Under the pieces are notes generated by a model. That model did not search any database and was not told the DNA's origin. It saw only the letters and a program-made list of their open reading frames with translations. A program made the position numbers and the translations under genes. Shown in pieces: positions 1 through 9,582 of a DNA stretch of 64,000 nucleotides (within the stretch, counting starts at the first letter, position 1; the number at the start of each line of letters is the position of its first letter). The DNA comes from Aquibacillus sediminis (GTDB taxonomy: Bacteria; Bacillota; Bacilli; Bacillales; Amphibacillaceae), in assembly GCF_005870085.1 (NCBI RefSeq), contig NZ_SZNM01000021.1, positions 1-64,000 of the forward strand, read 5' to 3'.

Positions 1-240
1 GGGCTGGGCTTGACGCTTCCACGGCATCATCTATGATCTTAAAAAGTTAAGAAAAGTCTCTGCACGACCAATATTAAACAACTTTTCGTTATTTTGGTGT
101 CCACTTTCTTGACAGAGGTCCAGAGGATCCGCCTCGAACTCTTGCAAAGTTATAACTTATAATGAAAGGCGACATACCACACATTAGGTGCATAATGTAA
201 CTTTTAAGCAATCAACAGCGCTTTATCACCTTTAAAAAAC
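1..240. other. Intergenic edge, no gene seen
   Basis: No supportable reading frame. An imperfect stretch around 105-130 resembles the kind of end seen on some insertion sequences, but no transposase is visible and I do not call one. Downstream of the minus-strand ROK gene I see no convincing terminator. Confidence 0.4.
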
Positions 241-1413
241 CTACCGCAACGCATAGTTATACTCAACAAAATTAATCATATCAACATCATAGAAATTTTT
301 AAGTGCCAAGGCTGCTCCCCCAAGTGCACAAGCATCAGCCCCTAAATAGGAAGCTCGAATCTCCTGGTAATTATTTATTTTTGATGTTAATTTGTTTTGG
401 ATTTCATCAATATAGGGCAAATGTCCATTAAGGATTTCGCCGTTTAAAATGATTTTCTCAGGATTAAATATATTAATAATATTATTAAGTCCTATTGCCA
501 AATAGTGAAGATAGTCGTCCAAGATCGCCTTGAAAGTACTATCATTTACCATCGCATCGATCCCTTCTGGAAGCGGTAGGGATGGGAATCTCGTTTTTAG
601 TTCATTGGTAAACGATCGTTCAGATGCATATAGTTCCCAGCAACCTCGATTACCACAAGGGCAACGGTCGCCATTCGATTTTACAATCATATGGCCAATT
701 TCCCCAGCAAAGCCTTTAAACCCGCGATAAATTTTATTGTCATTAACAATTCCAAGTCCTATTCCGGAGTATAAAGTAATAGAGAACAAGTCAGCTAGTG
801 GCTCTTCATATACATGTTCAGCAAAAACGCACAGATTCGCATTATTATCTGTAGAAACGACGGTGTGAAAAGCTGCTTCAAGCCGCTCAGAAATGTTAAT
901 CGTAGACCATTTTTGGTTTGGGGTGAATACCACTTCATTTTTATTGTTGACGATCCCATGAATACCAACCCCAACCCCAACTAAACCAATCGGATGGTAG
1001 GACTGGTTAAATTGGTCAATCACTGGTGATAATACCTCAACTAAAAAATCTGCAACGTGATCGAGTGAAATATCGTTTATGGATAAGTTTATCCGATAAA
1101 AGGGCTTCCCCTGTAAATTTGTAAAAATAATATTCATATGAATTTCATCGATATCAATCCCAATGCTGTAACCCGCATCGCCATTAATTTCTAATAAGAT
1201 TGGTTTACGTCCTCGTGTGACAGATGCGCCTTCATTTGTTTCGACCACAATCTGCTCATGAAGAAGATCGCTAACTTGCGCAGATACCGTCGCTTTATTT
1301 AGCCCGGTGATTCTTGCTAGTTTACTTCTTGATAAGGATTTGTTTTTAATTAATTCCTCAATTAATATTTTTCTGTTTAACTTTTTGATATAGCTTGCAT
1401 CACCAGTATTCAC
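241..1413 (-). CDS. ROK-family transcriptional repressor (XylR-like)
   Basis: Sugar-responsive repressor of the ROK family. An N-terminal winged helix-turn-helix (about residues 18-60, with the motif GLNKATVSAQVSDLL) is followed by a sugar-kinase-like ROK domain carrying the zinc motif CPCGNRGC after GH. I place the start at the GTG at 1413, because AGGGGGAAAGA lies just upstream and the resulting N-terminus (NTGDASYIKKLNR) matches the start of the sister gene at 5315-6484. A start nine codons earlier (1440) lacks a good ribosome binding site. It is divergent from uxaC, and a TTTGTTTA/TAAACAAA operator lies between them. Family knowledge says such proteins leave DNA when they bind a sugar or sugar acid. 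The inducer here (glucuronate or a pathway intermediate) is inference. Confidence 0.9.
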   Translation of the reverse strand: MNTGDASYIKKLNRKILIEELIKNKSLSRSKLARITGLNKATVSAQVSDLLHEQIVVETNEGASVTRGRKPILLEINGDAGYSIGIDIDEIHMNIIFTNLQGKPFYRINLSINDISLDHVADFLVEVLSPVIDQFNQSYHPIGLVGVGVGIHGIVNNKNEVVFTPNQKWSTINISERLEAAFHTVVSTDNNANLCVFAEHVYEEPLADLFSITLYSGIGLGIVNDNKIYRGFKGFAGEIGHMIVKSNGDRCPCGNRGCWELYASERSFTNELKTRFPSLPLPEGIDAMVNDSTFKAILDDYLHYLAIGLNNIINIFNPEKIILNGEILNGHLPYIDEIQNKLTSKINNYQEIRASYLGADACALGGAALALKNFYDVDMINFVEYNYALR

Positions 1414-1447
1414 TCTCTTTCCCCCTAAGCTATGTTTCATACAAAAT

Positions 1448-1462
1448 TTAAAAACGGTTACA
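1448..1462. promoter_or_regulatory. Probable cre site
   Basis: TTAAAAACGGTTACA differs from the CcpA consensus WTGNAANCGNWNNCA at the G position. It lies in the divergent regulator/uxaC region. Confidence 0.45.
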
Positions 1463-1523
1463 TGAATTTTAAATTAAGACTTGAAAAATTAGTTGTTTCG
1501 CTATAAGATAATTATAAGAAAAA

Positions 1524-1546
1524 TAGTTTGTTTAGTAAACAAAATA
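1524..1546. promoter_or_regulatory. XylR/ROK-type operator upstream of uxaC
   Basis: The core TTTGTTTAGTAAACAAA (1527-1543) is a perfect 8-1-8 inverted repeat of the kind bound by Bacillus XylR. It lies just downstream of AT-rich -10-like hexamers near 1502-1512 and about 80 bp before the uxaC start, a position suited to repression. Similar copies occur at 9006, 14169, 18813 and 21924. Confidence 0.8.
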
Positions 1547-1625
1547 ATTTTATATTTATAATTTGAGGGTAAAAGATACCTTGGTGTAAGAAAAGGAAAA
1601 CCAATCTATTACAAAGGGTGAATAC

Positions 1626-3026
1626 ATGATGAAGACGTTTATTACAGAAGATTTCTTATTGTATAGTGAAACGGCAAAAGAACTTTATCATCATACGGCA
1701 AAGCATATGCCAATTATTGACTACCATAACCATTTAAATCAAAAGGAAATTTTAGATGATACGAACTATAACAACATTGCTGATATTTGGCTAGCTGGCG
1801 ACCATTATAAATGGCGAGCAATGCGAGCGAATGGTATTAGTGAAGAGTTTGTTACTGGAAATAAAAGTGCTTATGAAAAGTTTTTAGCATGGGCAAAAAC
1901 AGTTCCCAATTCATTTGGTAACCCATTATATCATTGGACACATTTGGAATTATTAAGATATTTCGATATTGATGAGTTATTAAATGAGAAATCTGCGCCG
2001 GCTATTTGGGAAGAAGCAAACCGAAAGTTAGCTACACCTGAAATGTCGGTTAGATCGTTATTGAAAAAAGAACAAGTTGAATTTGTCGGTACAACTGATG
2101 ACCCAACAGATAGTTTAGAATACCATATTCAATTAGCAAAAGAAGATTTTGGAACGAAGGTATCCCCATCTTTCCGTCCAGATAAAGGATTGAACATTGA
2201 AAAAGATGAATTCCTATCATGGTTGGAAAAATTAGAACAAGTGACAAATACGTCGATTGAAAACTATCAAGATTTCTTAGCAAAATTAGCTGAGCGCGTC
2301 GACTTCTTTGATCAACAAGGATGTAAAAGCTCTGATCACGGCATTAGTGTGATGTTCTATGAAGAAGCAACAGAACAAGAAGCTGCGGAAATTTTCTCTA
2401 AGAGATTACAAGGAAAAGCATTAACAAAAAAAGAAATTGACCAGTTTAAAACCTATACACTAGTCGCATTAGGTGAAATGTATGCTGATAAAGGTTGGGT
2501 CATGCAACTACACATGGGTGCTTTAAGAAACAACAATACCCGTATGTTTGAGAAACTCGGTCCTGACAGTGGTTTTGATTCAATTGGTGACCGTTTGTTA
2601 GCAGATCCATTGGCAAGCTTCTTGAATGCTTTGGAAGCAAAAGAAAAGTTACCAAAAACCGTTCTCTATAGCTTGAACTCCCGTGATAATAATGTGCTTG
2701 CTGCTATGGCAGGTAATTTCCAAAATGCAGAAGTGCCTGGTAAAGTACAGGCAGGAACAGCATGGTGGTTTAACGACCATATCGATGGGATGGAAGATCA
2801 AATGAAGACACTTGCCAATATTGGTTTGATTAGTAACTTTGTTGGTATGCTTACCGATTCAAGAAGTTTCTTGTCCCTATCAAGACACGAGTATTTCCGA
2901 AGAATTCTATGTAACCTAATTGGTGGATGGGCTGAACAAGGAAAAGTACCAAAAGATATGACATTACTATCTCAATATATCGAGAATATTTGCTATGGCA
3001 ACGCAAAGCGTTACTTTAACCTTTAG
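1626..3026 (+). CDS. uxaC: Glucuronate (uronate) isomerase
   Basis: Isomerises D-glucuronate to D-fructuronate (and D-galacturonate to D-tagaturonate) in the cytosol, the first step of uronate breakdown. The 466-residue length is normal for UxaC. The N-terminal DYHNHL motif (residues 32-37) supplies the His-x-His metal site of the amidohydrolase-like fold, and later blocks such as QLHMGALRNNN and SRDNNV are typical of the family. AAAGGGTG precedes the tandem ATGs at 1626/1629. It is the first gene to the right of the divergent ROK regulator and has an operator and a cre-like site upstream. Its product is the predicted substrate of the SDR reductase at 10873. Family assignment is secure; preference for glucuronate over galacturonate is inferred from the pathway. 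Confidence 0.95.
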   Translation: MMKTFITEDFLLYSETAKELYHHTAKHMPIIDYHNHLNQKEILDDTNYNNIADIWLAGDHYKWRAMRANGISEEFVTGNKSAYEKFLAWAKTVPNSFGNPLYHWTHLELLRYFDIDELLNEKSAPAIWEEANRKLATPEMSVRSLLKKEQVEFVGTTDDPTDSLEYHIQLAKEDFGTKVSPSFRPDKGLNIEKDEFLSWLEKLEQVTNTSIENYQDFLAKLAERVDFFDQQGCKSSDHGISVMFYEEATEQEAAEIFSKRLQGKALTKKEIDQFKTYTLVALGEMYADKGWVMQLHMGALRNNNTRMFEKLGPDSGFDSIGDRLLADPLASFLNALEAKEKLPKTVLYSLNSRDNNVLAAMAGNFQNAEVPGKVQAGTAWWFNDHIDGMEDQMKTLANIGLISNFVGMLTDSRSFLSLSRHEYFRRILCNLIGGWAEQGKVPKDMTLLSQYIENICYGNAKRYFNL

Positions 3027-3067
3027 GCTGTTTTCTAAGAGTTTGTTGCTTATGTCAGATTAATATA

Positions 3068-3508
3068 AACTACGACGTAACTTTATTCCTTCTGTTCTTA
3101 ATAAAATGAGTGGTATTATTACCGCTGCGGAAATACACTACGCTTTCCTGTGGGGAGCTGGGGAGTCTTCGTGTATTTCCTCCGCTTTGTTGTGTGCATC
3201 GTAATTTTATAGCTTTTTACTTGATTTACTTACACAAAATCATATTTCTCATAGATAACCATGAACTTCAGCTATTGATTTAGGTGTTTTATCTGACGTT
3301 ATTCAGAACACCACTAAAAGCGTAGGTAGAATACGTAGACTCCTATGGGAACAGCGCGAGCTGAAGATCCACTTGGTAAAGTGGTTTTCTTTACCAAGTT
3401 AGCTGAAGCCGTGCCCATGGAAAGCGGAGTATTCTACCGAAGCGATTGTTTAGCACTCAATTTAAATCAGGAAAATGTTATTTTACAAAAATCAGTTACG
3501 TCAGAGTT
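3068..3508 (+). mobile_element. MITE-like composite repeat, copy 1 (between uxaC and gnd)
   Basis: A 441-bp stretch bounded by 15-bp inverted ends (AACTACGACGTAACT at 3068-3082 and the complement of AACTCTGACGTAACT at 3494-3508, 13/15 matching). Inside are box A (3121-3190, palindromic GGAAATACAC...GTGTATTTCC) and box B (3319-3445, GTAGAATACG...GTATTCTACC with an inner ACTTGGTAAAG/CTTTACCAAGT hairpin). The same boxes in the same order occur at 26.3-26.7 kb and inverted at 54.9-55.5 kb. It holds no transposase, so it is non-autonomous if mobile. It separates uxaC from gnd. Confidence 0.6.
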
Positions 3509-3591
3509 TCCATCAACTCCGACGTTAAAAGCAAAAAACTATACAAAAAGAACCAACCTTTAAAACAATAATAGATTAGGAGAGAAAACAC

Positions 3592-5004
3592 ATGTCAAAA
3601 CAACAAATTGGTGTTATTGGTTTAGCAGTAATGGGAAAAAATTTAGCATTAAACATCGAAAGCCGTGGGTACGCTGTTTCCGTATTTAACCGTTCCCCGG
3701 AAAAAACAGAAGCATTTTTACAAAATGAAGCAGCAGGAAAAAACTTCGTTGGCACCTATAATGTGGAAGAATTCGTTAATTCACTAGAAAAACCACGTAA
3801 AATATTATTAATGGTGAAAGCAGGTCCAGCAACAGATGCAACTATTGAATCTTTAATGCCATATCTAGATAAAGATGATATCTTGATCGATGGTGGGAAC
3901 ACATTCTTTGAAAATACCGTTCGTCGTAATAAAGAATTAAGTGAAAGAGGTATCCACTTTATTGGTGCAGGTGTTTCTGGTGGAGAAGAAGGTGCGCTAA
4001 ACGGTCCTTCAATTATGCCTGGTGGTCAAAAAGAGGCCTATGATCTAGTAGAACCAATTCTAACTGCCATTTCAGCTAAAGTAGATGGAGACGACTGCTG
4101 TACGTACATTGGCCCAGATGGTGCTGGTCACTACGTGAAAATGGTCCATAATGGAATTGAATATGGAGATATGCAACTGATTTCTGAAGCTTATTTCATT
4201 ATGAAACACGTGCTTGGATTAAGTACAGATGAACTGCATGAAGTGTTCGCAGAGTGGAATAAAGGGGAATTGGATAGTTATCTAATTGAAATCACAGCGG
4301 ATATCTTTACGAAAAAAGATGATGAGACTGGTAAGCCATTAGTGGATGTTATCTTAGACACTGCTGGACAAAAAGGTACTGGTAAATGGACGAGTCAAAA
4401 TGCCCTTGACTTAGGTGTACCACTTCCAGTCATCACTGAGTCTGTGTTTGCACGTTTTATCTCTGCCATGAAAGAAGAGCGAGTTAAAGCAAGCAAACTA
4501 TTAAAAGGACCTGAAACAAAAGCTTACGATGGTGATAAGAAAGAACTTATCGAAGCAATTCGCAAAGCTTTATATATGAGTAAAATTTGCTCTTATGCAC
4601 AAGGGTTTGCACAAATGCGTGCAGCATCTGAAGAAAATGATTGGAACTTGCGTTATGGAGATATTGCGATGATCTTCCGTGGCGGTTGTATCATTCGTGC
4701 GCAATTCCTGCAAAAAATTAAAGAAGCATATGACAATGATCCTCAACTAGCAAACTTATTATTAGATCCATACTTTAAAGATATTGTAGAGAACTATCAA
4801 TCTGCTTTACGTGAAGTAGTAAAAATAGCGATGGATCAAGGTATTCCTGTACCATCATTTGCTAGTGCCATTGCGTACTATGATAGCTATCGTACAGAGA
4901 CATTACCAGCCAACCTTTTACAAGCACAACGTGACTACTTTGGCGCACACACGTATCAACGTGTCGACAAAGAAGGCGTGTTCCATACGAACTGGATGGA
5001 ATAA
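3592..5004 (+). CDS. gnd: 6-phosphogluconate dehydrogenase, decarboxylating
   Basis: Oxidises 6-phosphogluconate to ribulose-5-phosphate and CO2. The N-terminal Rossmann motif [15 protein letters not shown] is followed by VFNRS, the NR(T/S) signature of NADP-preferring enzymes. The catalytic blocks [27 protein letters not shown] and the C-terminal substrate-binding part are intact, and 470 residues is full length. AGGAGAG sits before the ATG. It follows uxaC after the 565-bp gap that holds repeat copy 1, so it may have its own promoter. Its presence among the glucuronate and gluconate genes suggests it drains 6-phosphogluconate made by the gluconokinase at 12525. Confidence 0.96.
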   Translation: MSKQQIGVIGLAVMGKNLALNIESRGYAVSVFNRSPEKTEAFLQNEAAGKNFVGTYNVEEFVNSLEKPRKILLMVKAGPATDATIESLMPYLDKDDILIDGGNTFFENTVRRNKELSERGIHFIGAGVSGGEEGALNGPSIMPGGQKEAYDLVEPILTAISAKVDGDDCCTYIGPDGAGHYVKMVHNGIEYGDMQLISEAYFIMKHVLGLSTDELHEVFAEWNKGELDSYLIEITADIFTKKDDETGKPLVDVILDTAGQKGTGKWTSQNALDLGVPLPVITESVFARFISAMKEERVKASKLLKGPETKAYDGDKKELIEAIRKALYMSKICSYAQGFAQMRAASEENDWNLRYGDIAMIFRGGCIIRAQFLQKIKEAYDNDPQLANLLLDPYFKDIVENYQSALREVVKIAMDQGIPVPSFASAIAYYDSYRTETLPANLLQAQRDYFGAHTYQRVDKEGVFHTNWME

Positions 5005-5098
5005 TAACGAAGTCTCAGCTCACCCTGTTTATGATATAGTGAAAACTTCCATCAGTAGGTTCGAACAGCTTATTAAGGCCGGATGAATAAAAAATACA

Positions 5099-5129
5099 GT
5101 CCCCCTATGGTTTTTAATCATAGGGGGAC
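5099..5129 (-). terminator. Terminator of the minus-strand ROK gene
   Basis: A perfect 11-bp stem (GTCCCCCTATG / CATAGGGGGAC) with a 9-nt loop. Read on the minus strand it is followed by TGTATTTTTTATT. It lies between the convergent gnd and ROK genes. The rest of the 310-bp gap shows no gene. Confidence 0.75.
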
Positions 5130-5314
5130 CATCCTATTCTAAAGAGGCGATGATCGCATAATACAAAAACTAGCTTTACTGTCCCGAAAAGAGCGAGAGA
5201 AGAAAGGTTCGGTAATCGAAACACTCTTTACTGGTATAATTCACTAACAAATGGTAACCAATAAATATCTTTATAAGCGACTTGGTTGTTGTTTAAGTTA
5301 AGTATGGACTACCA

Positions 5315-6484
5315 TTAAACCGTTTCAGATATATCAAGACTTAACTCAGGAATTTTTAAAAAGTTTTTAATTCCAAAAGCACATGCACCCATGACGGATG
5401 CTCTTTTACCTAAATCAGAGATGACGATATCCCGATATTGACTAACTGAAGAAGTGAGATGCTCCTTAATTTTATCAATCGCATTCGGATATAAATGTAA
5501 AACTTCACTGTTCAGCACGATTGTCTCAGGATTATACAAATTAATAATATTATTGAGACCAATCGAGATGTACTTCAGAAATTGTTCCATTTGTTCGCAA
5601 ACATCAGCATTTTGTTCTTTAAGCCATTTCTTAAGCAGATCATAACTGACTTGTTGATTATTCATTTGTTCAGCCAATAAAGAAAATAAGCTTGATTCTG
5701 ACGCATATAACTCCCAGCAACCTTTGTTTCCGCATCTGCATGGCTTGCCTTCTGGAAACAGTACCATGTGACCCATTTCGCCAGCGTAGCCGTGGTACCC
5801 TTTGATCAACTCACCATCCATAATAATTCCAAGACCGATTCCAGTATACATGTTGATGCATAGTAGGTTATCGGTATGGTGATACTGATACACTTTTTCA
5901 GCTAATGCACAAAGATTGGCGTTATTTTCGATGTGTATCGTTGTATCCAGTTGGTTTTCTAAATCTTCTTTAAGATTTTTGTTATGCCATTGATGTCGAG
6001 GAATAAAGAAGACCTGTTCATCTTTATTTACTGTTCCGTGAACAGAAACCACGACATTGACAATTCCATAACCTGAATCAGAATAAGTGTTTATGTAATC
6101 ACCAATGTGATCAACTAGGATTTGAATAATCTGATCATAGTCAGATGTGTTTAACTCAACTATGTCATGGGTTAGAGAGTTTCCTAGTAAATCAGAAACA
6201 TTGTAGGTAATGTGCTTATATTCTAAATCAATACCTAACACATACCCAGCCTGATTATTAAGTGAAAGCATGATTGGTCGTCTTCCAACCGTGTTATGTT
6301 CTTGACGTGTTTCATAGATTAGTTCTTCATCTAGTAAATCGGACACTTGGACAGAAATGGTTGCCTTATTTAATCCAGTAATTTTAGATAACTCTGCTCT
6401 TGAGATCATACCGTGTTCCACAATTTGACCTAGAATGTAACTGCGATTTATCTTTTTAATATAAGCACCATCACCAGTCATCAT
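5315..6484 (-). CDS. ROK-family transcriptional repressor, sister of the 241-1413 gene
   Basis: ROK repressor with an N-terminal winged helix-turn-helix (GLNKATISVQVSDLLDEEL) and a C-terminal ROK domain with the zinc motif CRCGNKGC. I choose ATG 6484 (Met-Met-Thr-Gly-Asp) because AAAGGGGGG lies directly upstream and the N-terminus then aligns with the sister repressor. An in-frame ATG at 6535 would add 17 residues without a site. It is divergent from larC1. No TTTGTTT/AAACAAA palindrome is visible in this divergent region, so its operator may be elsewhere. Two near-identical regulators in one island suggest either redundancy or sensing of two different intermediates; which one binds which operator cannot be told from sequence. 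Confidence 0.9.
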   Translation of the reverse strand: MMTGDGAYIKKINRSYILGQIVEHGMISRAELSKITGLNKATISVQVSDLLDEELIYETRQEHNTVGRRPIMLSLNNQAGYVLGIDLEYKHITYNVSDLLGNSLTHDIVELNTSDYDQIIQILVDHIGDYINTYSDSGYGIVNVVVSVHGTVNKDEQVFFIPRHQWHNKNLKEDLENQLDTTIHIENNANLCALAEKVYQYHHTDNLLCINMYTGIGLGIIMDGELIKGYHGYAGEMGHMVLFPEGKPCRCGNKGCWELYASESSLFSLLAEQMNNQQVSYDLLKKWLKEQNADVCEQMEQFLKYISIGLNNIINLYNPETIVLNSEVLHLYPNAIDKIKEHLTSSVSQYRDIVISDLGKRASVMGACAFGIKNFLKIPELSLDISETV

Positions 6485-6709
6485 GGGTATCCCCCCTTTG
6501 AAAATATTTGTTATAATAATGACCATCATCTTCATTGTTCCATTTTTTAGAAATTATCGTTGTCAGATCAATAATGAAAGGGGTTACGATAAAACTATAG
6601 TTACTCAATGTCTATAATAAAACAATAATGTCATTTTAACAACTTTATTTGACTGTAATTGATTATGTCGAAGAAAAAACAAACACGAAAAATGAGAAGG
6701 AGTTAAATC

Positions 6710-7594
6710 ATGAGGACACTGTATTTTGATTGTTTTTCAGGTATTAGCGGAGATATGGTAATTGGCGCACTGTTAGATGCAGGAGCAGATTTCAATAAAC
6801 TAGAAACAGAATTAAAGAAACTGAATATAGAAGCAGAATATGAATTAACGACAAGTAAAGTGGTGAAAAACGGTATAACAAGTACTAAATTTGATGTGTT
6901 GTTAAAAAATGAGGACCATTCTCATCATCACGAACATGCTCATGAGCATCATCATAGTCACGACCACCATCATCACCATGACCACAGTCATCACGATCAC
7001 GCACATAGTCACGGAACTAGTTCTGGTCACCACCATGATCATAGTCATCATGACCATGCACACGACCATCATCACGATCACGTACATCGGACTTATCAAG
7101 ATATTGTTAAGCTGATTAAAACGGCAGGATTTTCGGAGCAAATCGAAACAATGGCTCTGAAAATTTTTGAAAAGATTGGAAAAGCTGAAGGGAAAATTCA
7201 CGGAATGCCTTTGGAAAAAGTGCATTTTCACGAAGTCGGCGCAGTTGATTCGATTATCGATATTATCGGTGCTGCTATTTTAATCGATGATTTAAATATT
7301 GATGTTGTGAAATCATCATCTGTGGCAGTAGGTTCCGGAAAGATTCGAATTGACCATGGTGTCTATCCCGTTCCCGCTCCAGCAACATTAGAAATGTTAA
7401 CAGAAGTACCGATCCAACAAAGTGAATTGCAGGCTGAATTAACGACGCCAACAGGAGCGGCTATCATAGCGGTGCTTGTAGAAGAATTTAGTACACTACC
7501 TTCCATGAAAATACAGACTGTTGGCTATGGTGCTGGAACAAAAACGTTTAAAGACCAGCCAAATGTGCTTCGCGTGATGGTTGGAGAAGAGTAG
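6710..7594 (+). CDS. larC: LarC N-terminal half (LarC1), nickel-pincer cofactor nickel insertase
   Basis: LarC is the CTP-dependent nickel insertase (cyclometallase) that completes the nickel-pincer nucleotide. The N-terminus TLYFDCFSGISGDMVIGALLD is the family hallmark. Residues 70-126 are a metal-binding loop with about 34 histidines. The blocks KVHFHEVGAVDSIIDI and TTPTGAAI follow, and the protein ends at PNVLRVMVGEE, the usual end of LarC1. In Lactobacillus plantarum the second half is joined by a programmed frameshift. Here the frame simply stops, and the C-terminal half is a separate gene at 16689-17171. GAAGGAG precedes the ATG. It is divergent from a ROK repressor and leads into the oxidoreductase and larA-like genes. 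Confidence 0.92.
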   Translation: MRTLYFDCFSGISGDMVIGALLDAGADFNKLETELKKLNIEAEYELTTSKVVKNGITSTKFDVLLKNEDHSHHHEHAHEHHHSHDHHHHHDHSHHDHAHSHGTSSGHHHDHSHHDHAHDHHHDHVHRTYQDIVKLIKTAGFSEQIETMALKIFEKIGKAEGKIHGMPLEKVHFHEVGAVDSIIDIIGAAILIDDLNIDVVKSSSVAVGSGKIRIDHGVYPVPAPATLEMLTEVPIQQSELQAELTTPTGAAIIAVLVEEFSTLPSMKIQTVGYGAGTKTFKDQPNVLRVMVGEE

Positions 7595-7781
7595 TCGTAT
7601 ATAAGGATAAACAGATCCCAATTCTTTTACTGAGGCTCTTTTTCATAATAACTATTCCGTTATTAGCTGATGAACGGCGATACGGTAATACATCGAAAGT
7701 AACCTTTATTCTACTGAAAAAATGACACAACACAGAAATAGTCATACAGTATCTTCAAACAAAGAGTGAGGAGAATGAATC

Positions 7782-8942
7782 ATGACAACTGTTAGGTTAG
7801 GGATTATTGGTTTAGGAGTACAAGGTAGTGCATATGCAGACTTAATCGCTAAAAATAAAATTAAAAATATGGAAATCGGTGCTCTATGCGTCCACCGTTC
7901 AAGCAAAGTAAAGGAAGCTGAGCGAAGATTTCCAGGCATACCGGTTTTTGATAATTATGTAGCGATGATGAAAAGTGGGGAAGTGGATGCAGTCGTGATC
8001 TGTGTCCCTCACTATTTGCACCCCGAAATTGCCATGCAAGGATTGAATCATGATCTTCATGTTTTATTAGAAAAGCCAGCAGCTATCCATGCCAAGCACA
8101 TAAAAGAAGTGAATAAGCTAGCAACGAACAAGCCATCATTAACATTTGCAATGATGTACAACCAAAGGACAAACGAGCTTTACCAAAAAGTGAAGGAAGT
8201 AATCGACAATGACGGTATTGGGCCCATTCGACGTGCAAATTGGATGATAACAACGTGGTGGCGCCCACAAGCATATTACGATCAAAGCTCGTGGCGTGCA
8301 ACATGGGAAGGAGAAGGTGGAGGTGTTCTTGTCAATCAAGCACCACACCAACTGGATTTATTTCAATGGCTTTGTGGCATGCCCAAAAAAGTGTTTGCTA
8401 CTATTCAATATGGTTATCAACGAGACATAACCGTCGATGATGATGTGACAGCAATTTTTGATTACGGAAATGGTGCAACGGGTATATTCACAACGTGTAC
8501 ACATGACATAATCGGCACAGATCGTTTAGAGATTATGGGTGATAAAGGGAAAATGATTGTGGAAGATAGTAAAAAGCTAACGATAAAACGTCTCCATCAA
8601 TCAGAATCCACATTAAGTGATACGTTGGCCATGCAAGATTTAAAGGAGTTGATAACTCAACAGGGCTCAGCACAGATGTATGAGGAAGAAGTGCTTGAAT
8701 TTAACAGTGTATGGGGAGAACAACACACGGCATTATTAGAAAACTTTGCAGCCAATATTTTGGATGGAACCCCATTACTAGCCCCCGGTAAAGAAGGGGT
8801 TCACGCTGTTGAATTAACAAATGCTATCTACTTATCTAGTTGGTTAGCCGAAGAGGTAACAGTTCCTGTTGATGAAAACTTATTTGAAGTAGAGTTATCC
8901 AAGAAAATTGCAGAAGAAAAACGGCAGTCTTTTTCTGATTAA
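7782..8942 (+). CDS. Gfo/Idh/MocA-family oxidoreductase
   Basis: NAD(P)-dependent sugar or polyol dehydrogenase family protein of 386 residues. The N-terminal Rossmann motif GIIGLGVQGSAYADLI is followed by the characteristic EKPAA (from VLLEKPAAIHAKH), and the C-terminal alpha/beta domain contains the VNQAPHQLDL block with the conserved histidine. GAGGAG lies upstream of the ATG. It sits between larC1 and the LarA-like epimerase, 188 bp after larC1. The substrate cannot be read from the sequence. Location suggests a sugar-acid or glucuronide-related substrate, for example oxidation at a position that lets another enzyme cleave or epimerise the sugar. Confidence 0.85.
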   Translation: MTTVRLGIIGLGVQGSAYADLIAKNKIKNMEIGALCVHRSSKVKEAERRFPGIPVFDNYVAMMKSGEVDAVVICVPHYLHPEIAMQGLNHDLHVLLEKPAAIHAKHIKEVNKLATNKPSLTFAMMYNQRTNELYQKVKEVIDNDGIGPIRRANWMITTWWRPQAYYDQSSWRATWEGEGGGVLVNQAPHQLDLFQWLCGMPKKVFATIQYGYQRDITVDDDVTAIFDYGNGATGIFTTCTHDIIGTDRLEIMGDKGKMIVEDSKKLTIKRLHQSESTLSDTLAMQDLKELITQQGSAQMYEEEVLEFNSVWGEQHTALLENFAANILDGTPLLAPGKEGVHAVELTNAIYLSSWLAEEVTVPVDENLFEVELSKKIAEEKRQSFSD

Positions 8943-8965
8943 TTAGCAAAATAAGTTGTCCTGGA

Positions 8966-8994
8966 TTGACTGAATGACAGGGAAATGATATTCT
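8966..8994 (+). promoter_or_regulatory. SigA-type promoter of the larA-like/uxuB/larE/gntK operon
   Basis: TTGACT (8966-8971), a 17-bp spacer and TATTCT (8989-8994). The -10 runs into the 43-bp palindromic operator. The first gene starts at 9583, so the leader would be close to 580 nt. Confidence 0.6.
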
Positions 8995-9035
8995 TACATT
9001 AATAATTTGTTTACTAAACAAATTATTAATGTAAG
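8993..9035. promoter_or_regulatory. 43-bp perfect palindrome containing a XylR/ROK operator
   Basis: A 21-1-21 perfect inverted repeat centred on 9014, with the XylR-like core TTTGTTTACTAAACAAA (9006-9022). It overlaps the -10 of the preceding promoter, so a bound repressor would block initiation. The perfect symmetry extends far beyond the core of the other operators. Confidence 0.8.
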
Positions 9036-9161
9036 TTGTATAGAATTATAAATTTTAACAATTATAAGTGTAAGTGCAATAGTGTATAAGATCTGATGAG
9101 GGAGATAATTTTAGGTAAAGTTGTATTCCAAAAGTTTTGTCATATTAAGTAGTATAGAATG

Positions 9162-9463
9162 CGACGTAACAGGATAGCAAAGATAGGACCTGCTCGTTCT
9201 CAAAATGGGGGTCTTTTACTGGATAGCTTATTGAGGGACCGGTTCAACAGATGAAACGGTTCGTGATTCCGTTATTTCAAGAAAAGGGACTAAATAGAGG
9301 GGGAAGCGGTTCGTGATTCCTCTATTTGGCCTAAAAGAAGGAAAAATGGTTACAAAAATAGCAAATAGCGGAATAAGAAACCGCTTTGTCGCCAAAATCG
9401 GGCAGTTTTGCTAAATAACGGAATGAGGATCCACTTCCGGCCCACCCAAGCAAAGTTACGTCG
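9162..9463. mobile_element. Repeat element with CGACGTAAC inverted ends in the larA operon leader
   Basis: Bounded by CGACGTAAC (9162-9170) and its complement (9455-9463). Inside, CGGTTCGTGATTCC recurs at 9257 and 9307, and inverted relatives with ACCGCTT and GGAATGAGGATCCAC follow. No gene is seen. It lies within the predicted long leader of the epimerase operon. Confidence 0.5.
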
Positions 9464-9582
9464 GTGTCCCTCAACTACAAAGTAAAAAAACAACAAATTT
9501 AAAGTAGCCTTTTGTAAAGGATTCCAGTTTCATGTATGTTGAAATTAGAATATGAACAATACAGAAGAAGGAGTGGTGATGG

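Noticed and set aside
1-240. Possible insertion-sequence end at the left edge
   Set aside because: A TGTCAAGAAAGTGGACACC-like motif on the minus strand is suggestive, but no transposase frame or partner end is visible.
3345-3563. 72-residue open frame between uxaC and gnd
   Set aside because: It translates box B of a repeat element; the same frame recurs with the repeat elsewhere. No ribosome binding site.
6902-7231. Overlapping frames opposite and within the His-rich part of larC1
   Set aside because: By-products of the CAT/CAC repeat encoding histidines; no ribosome binding sites and low-complexity protein.
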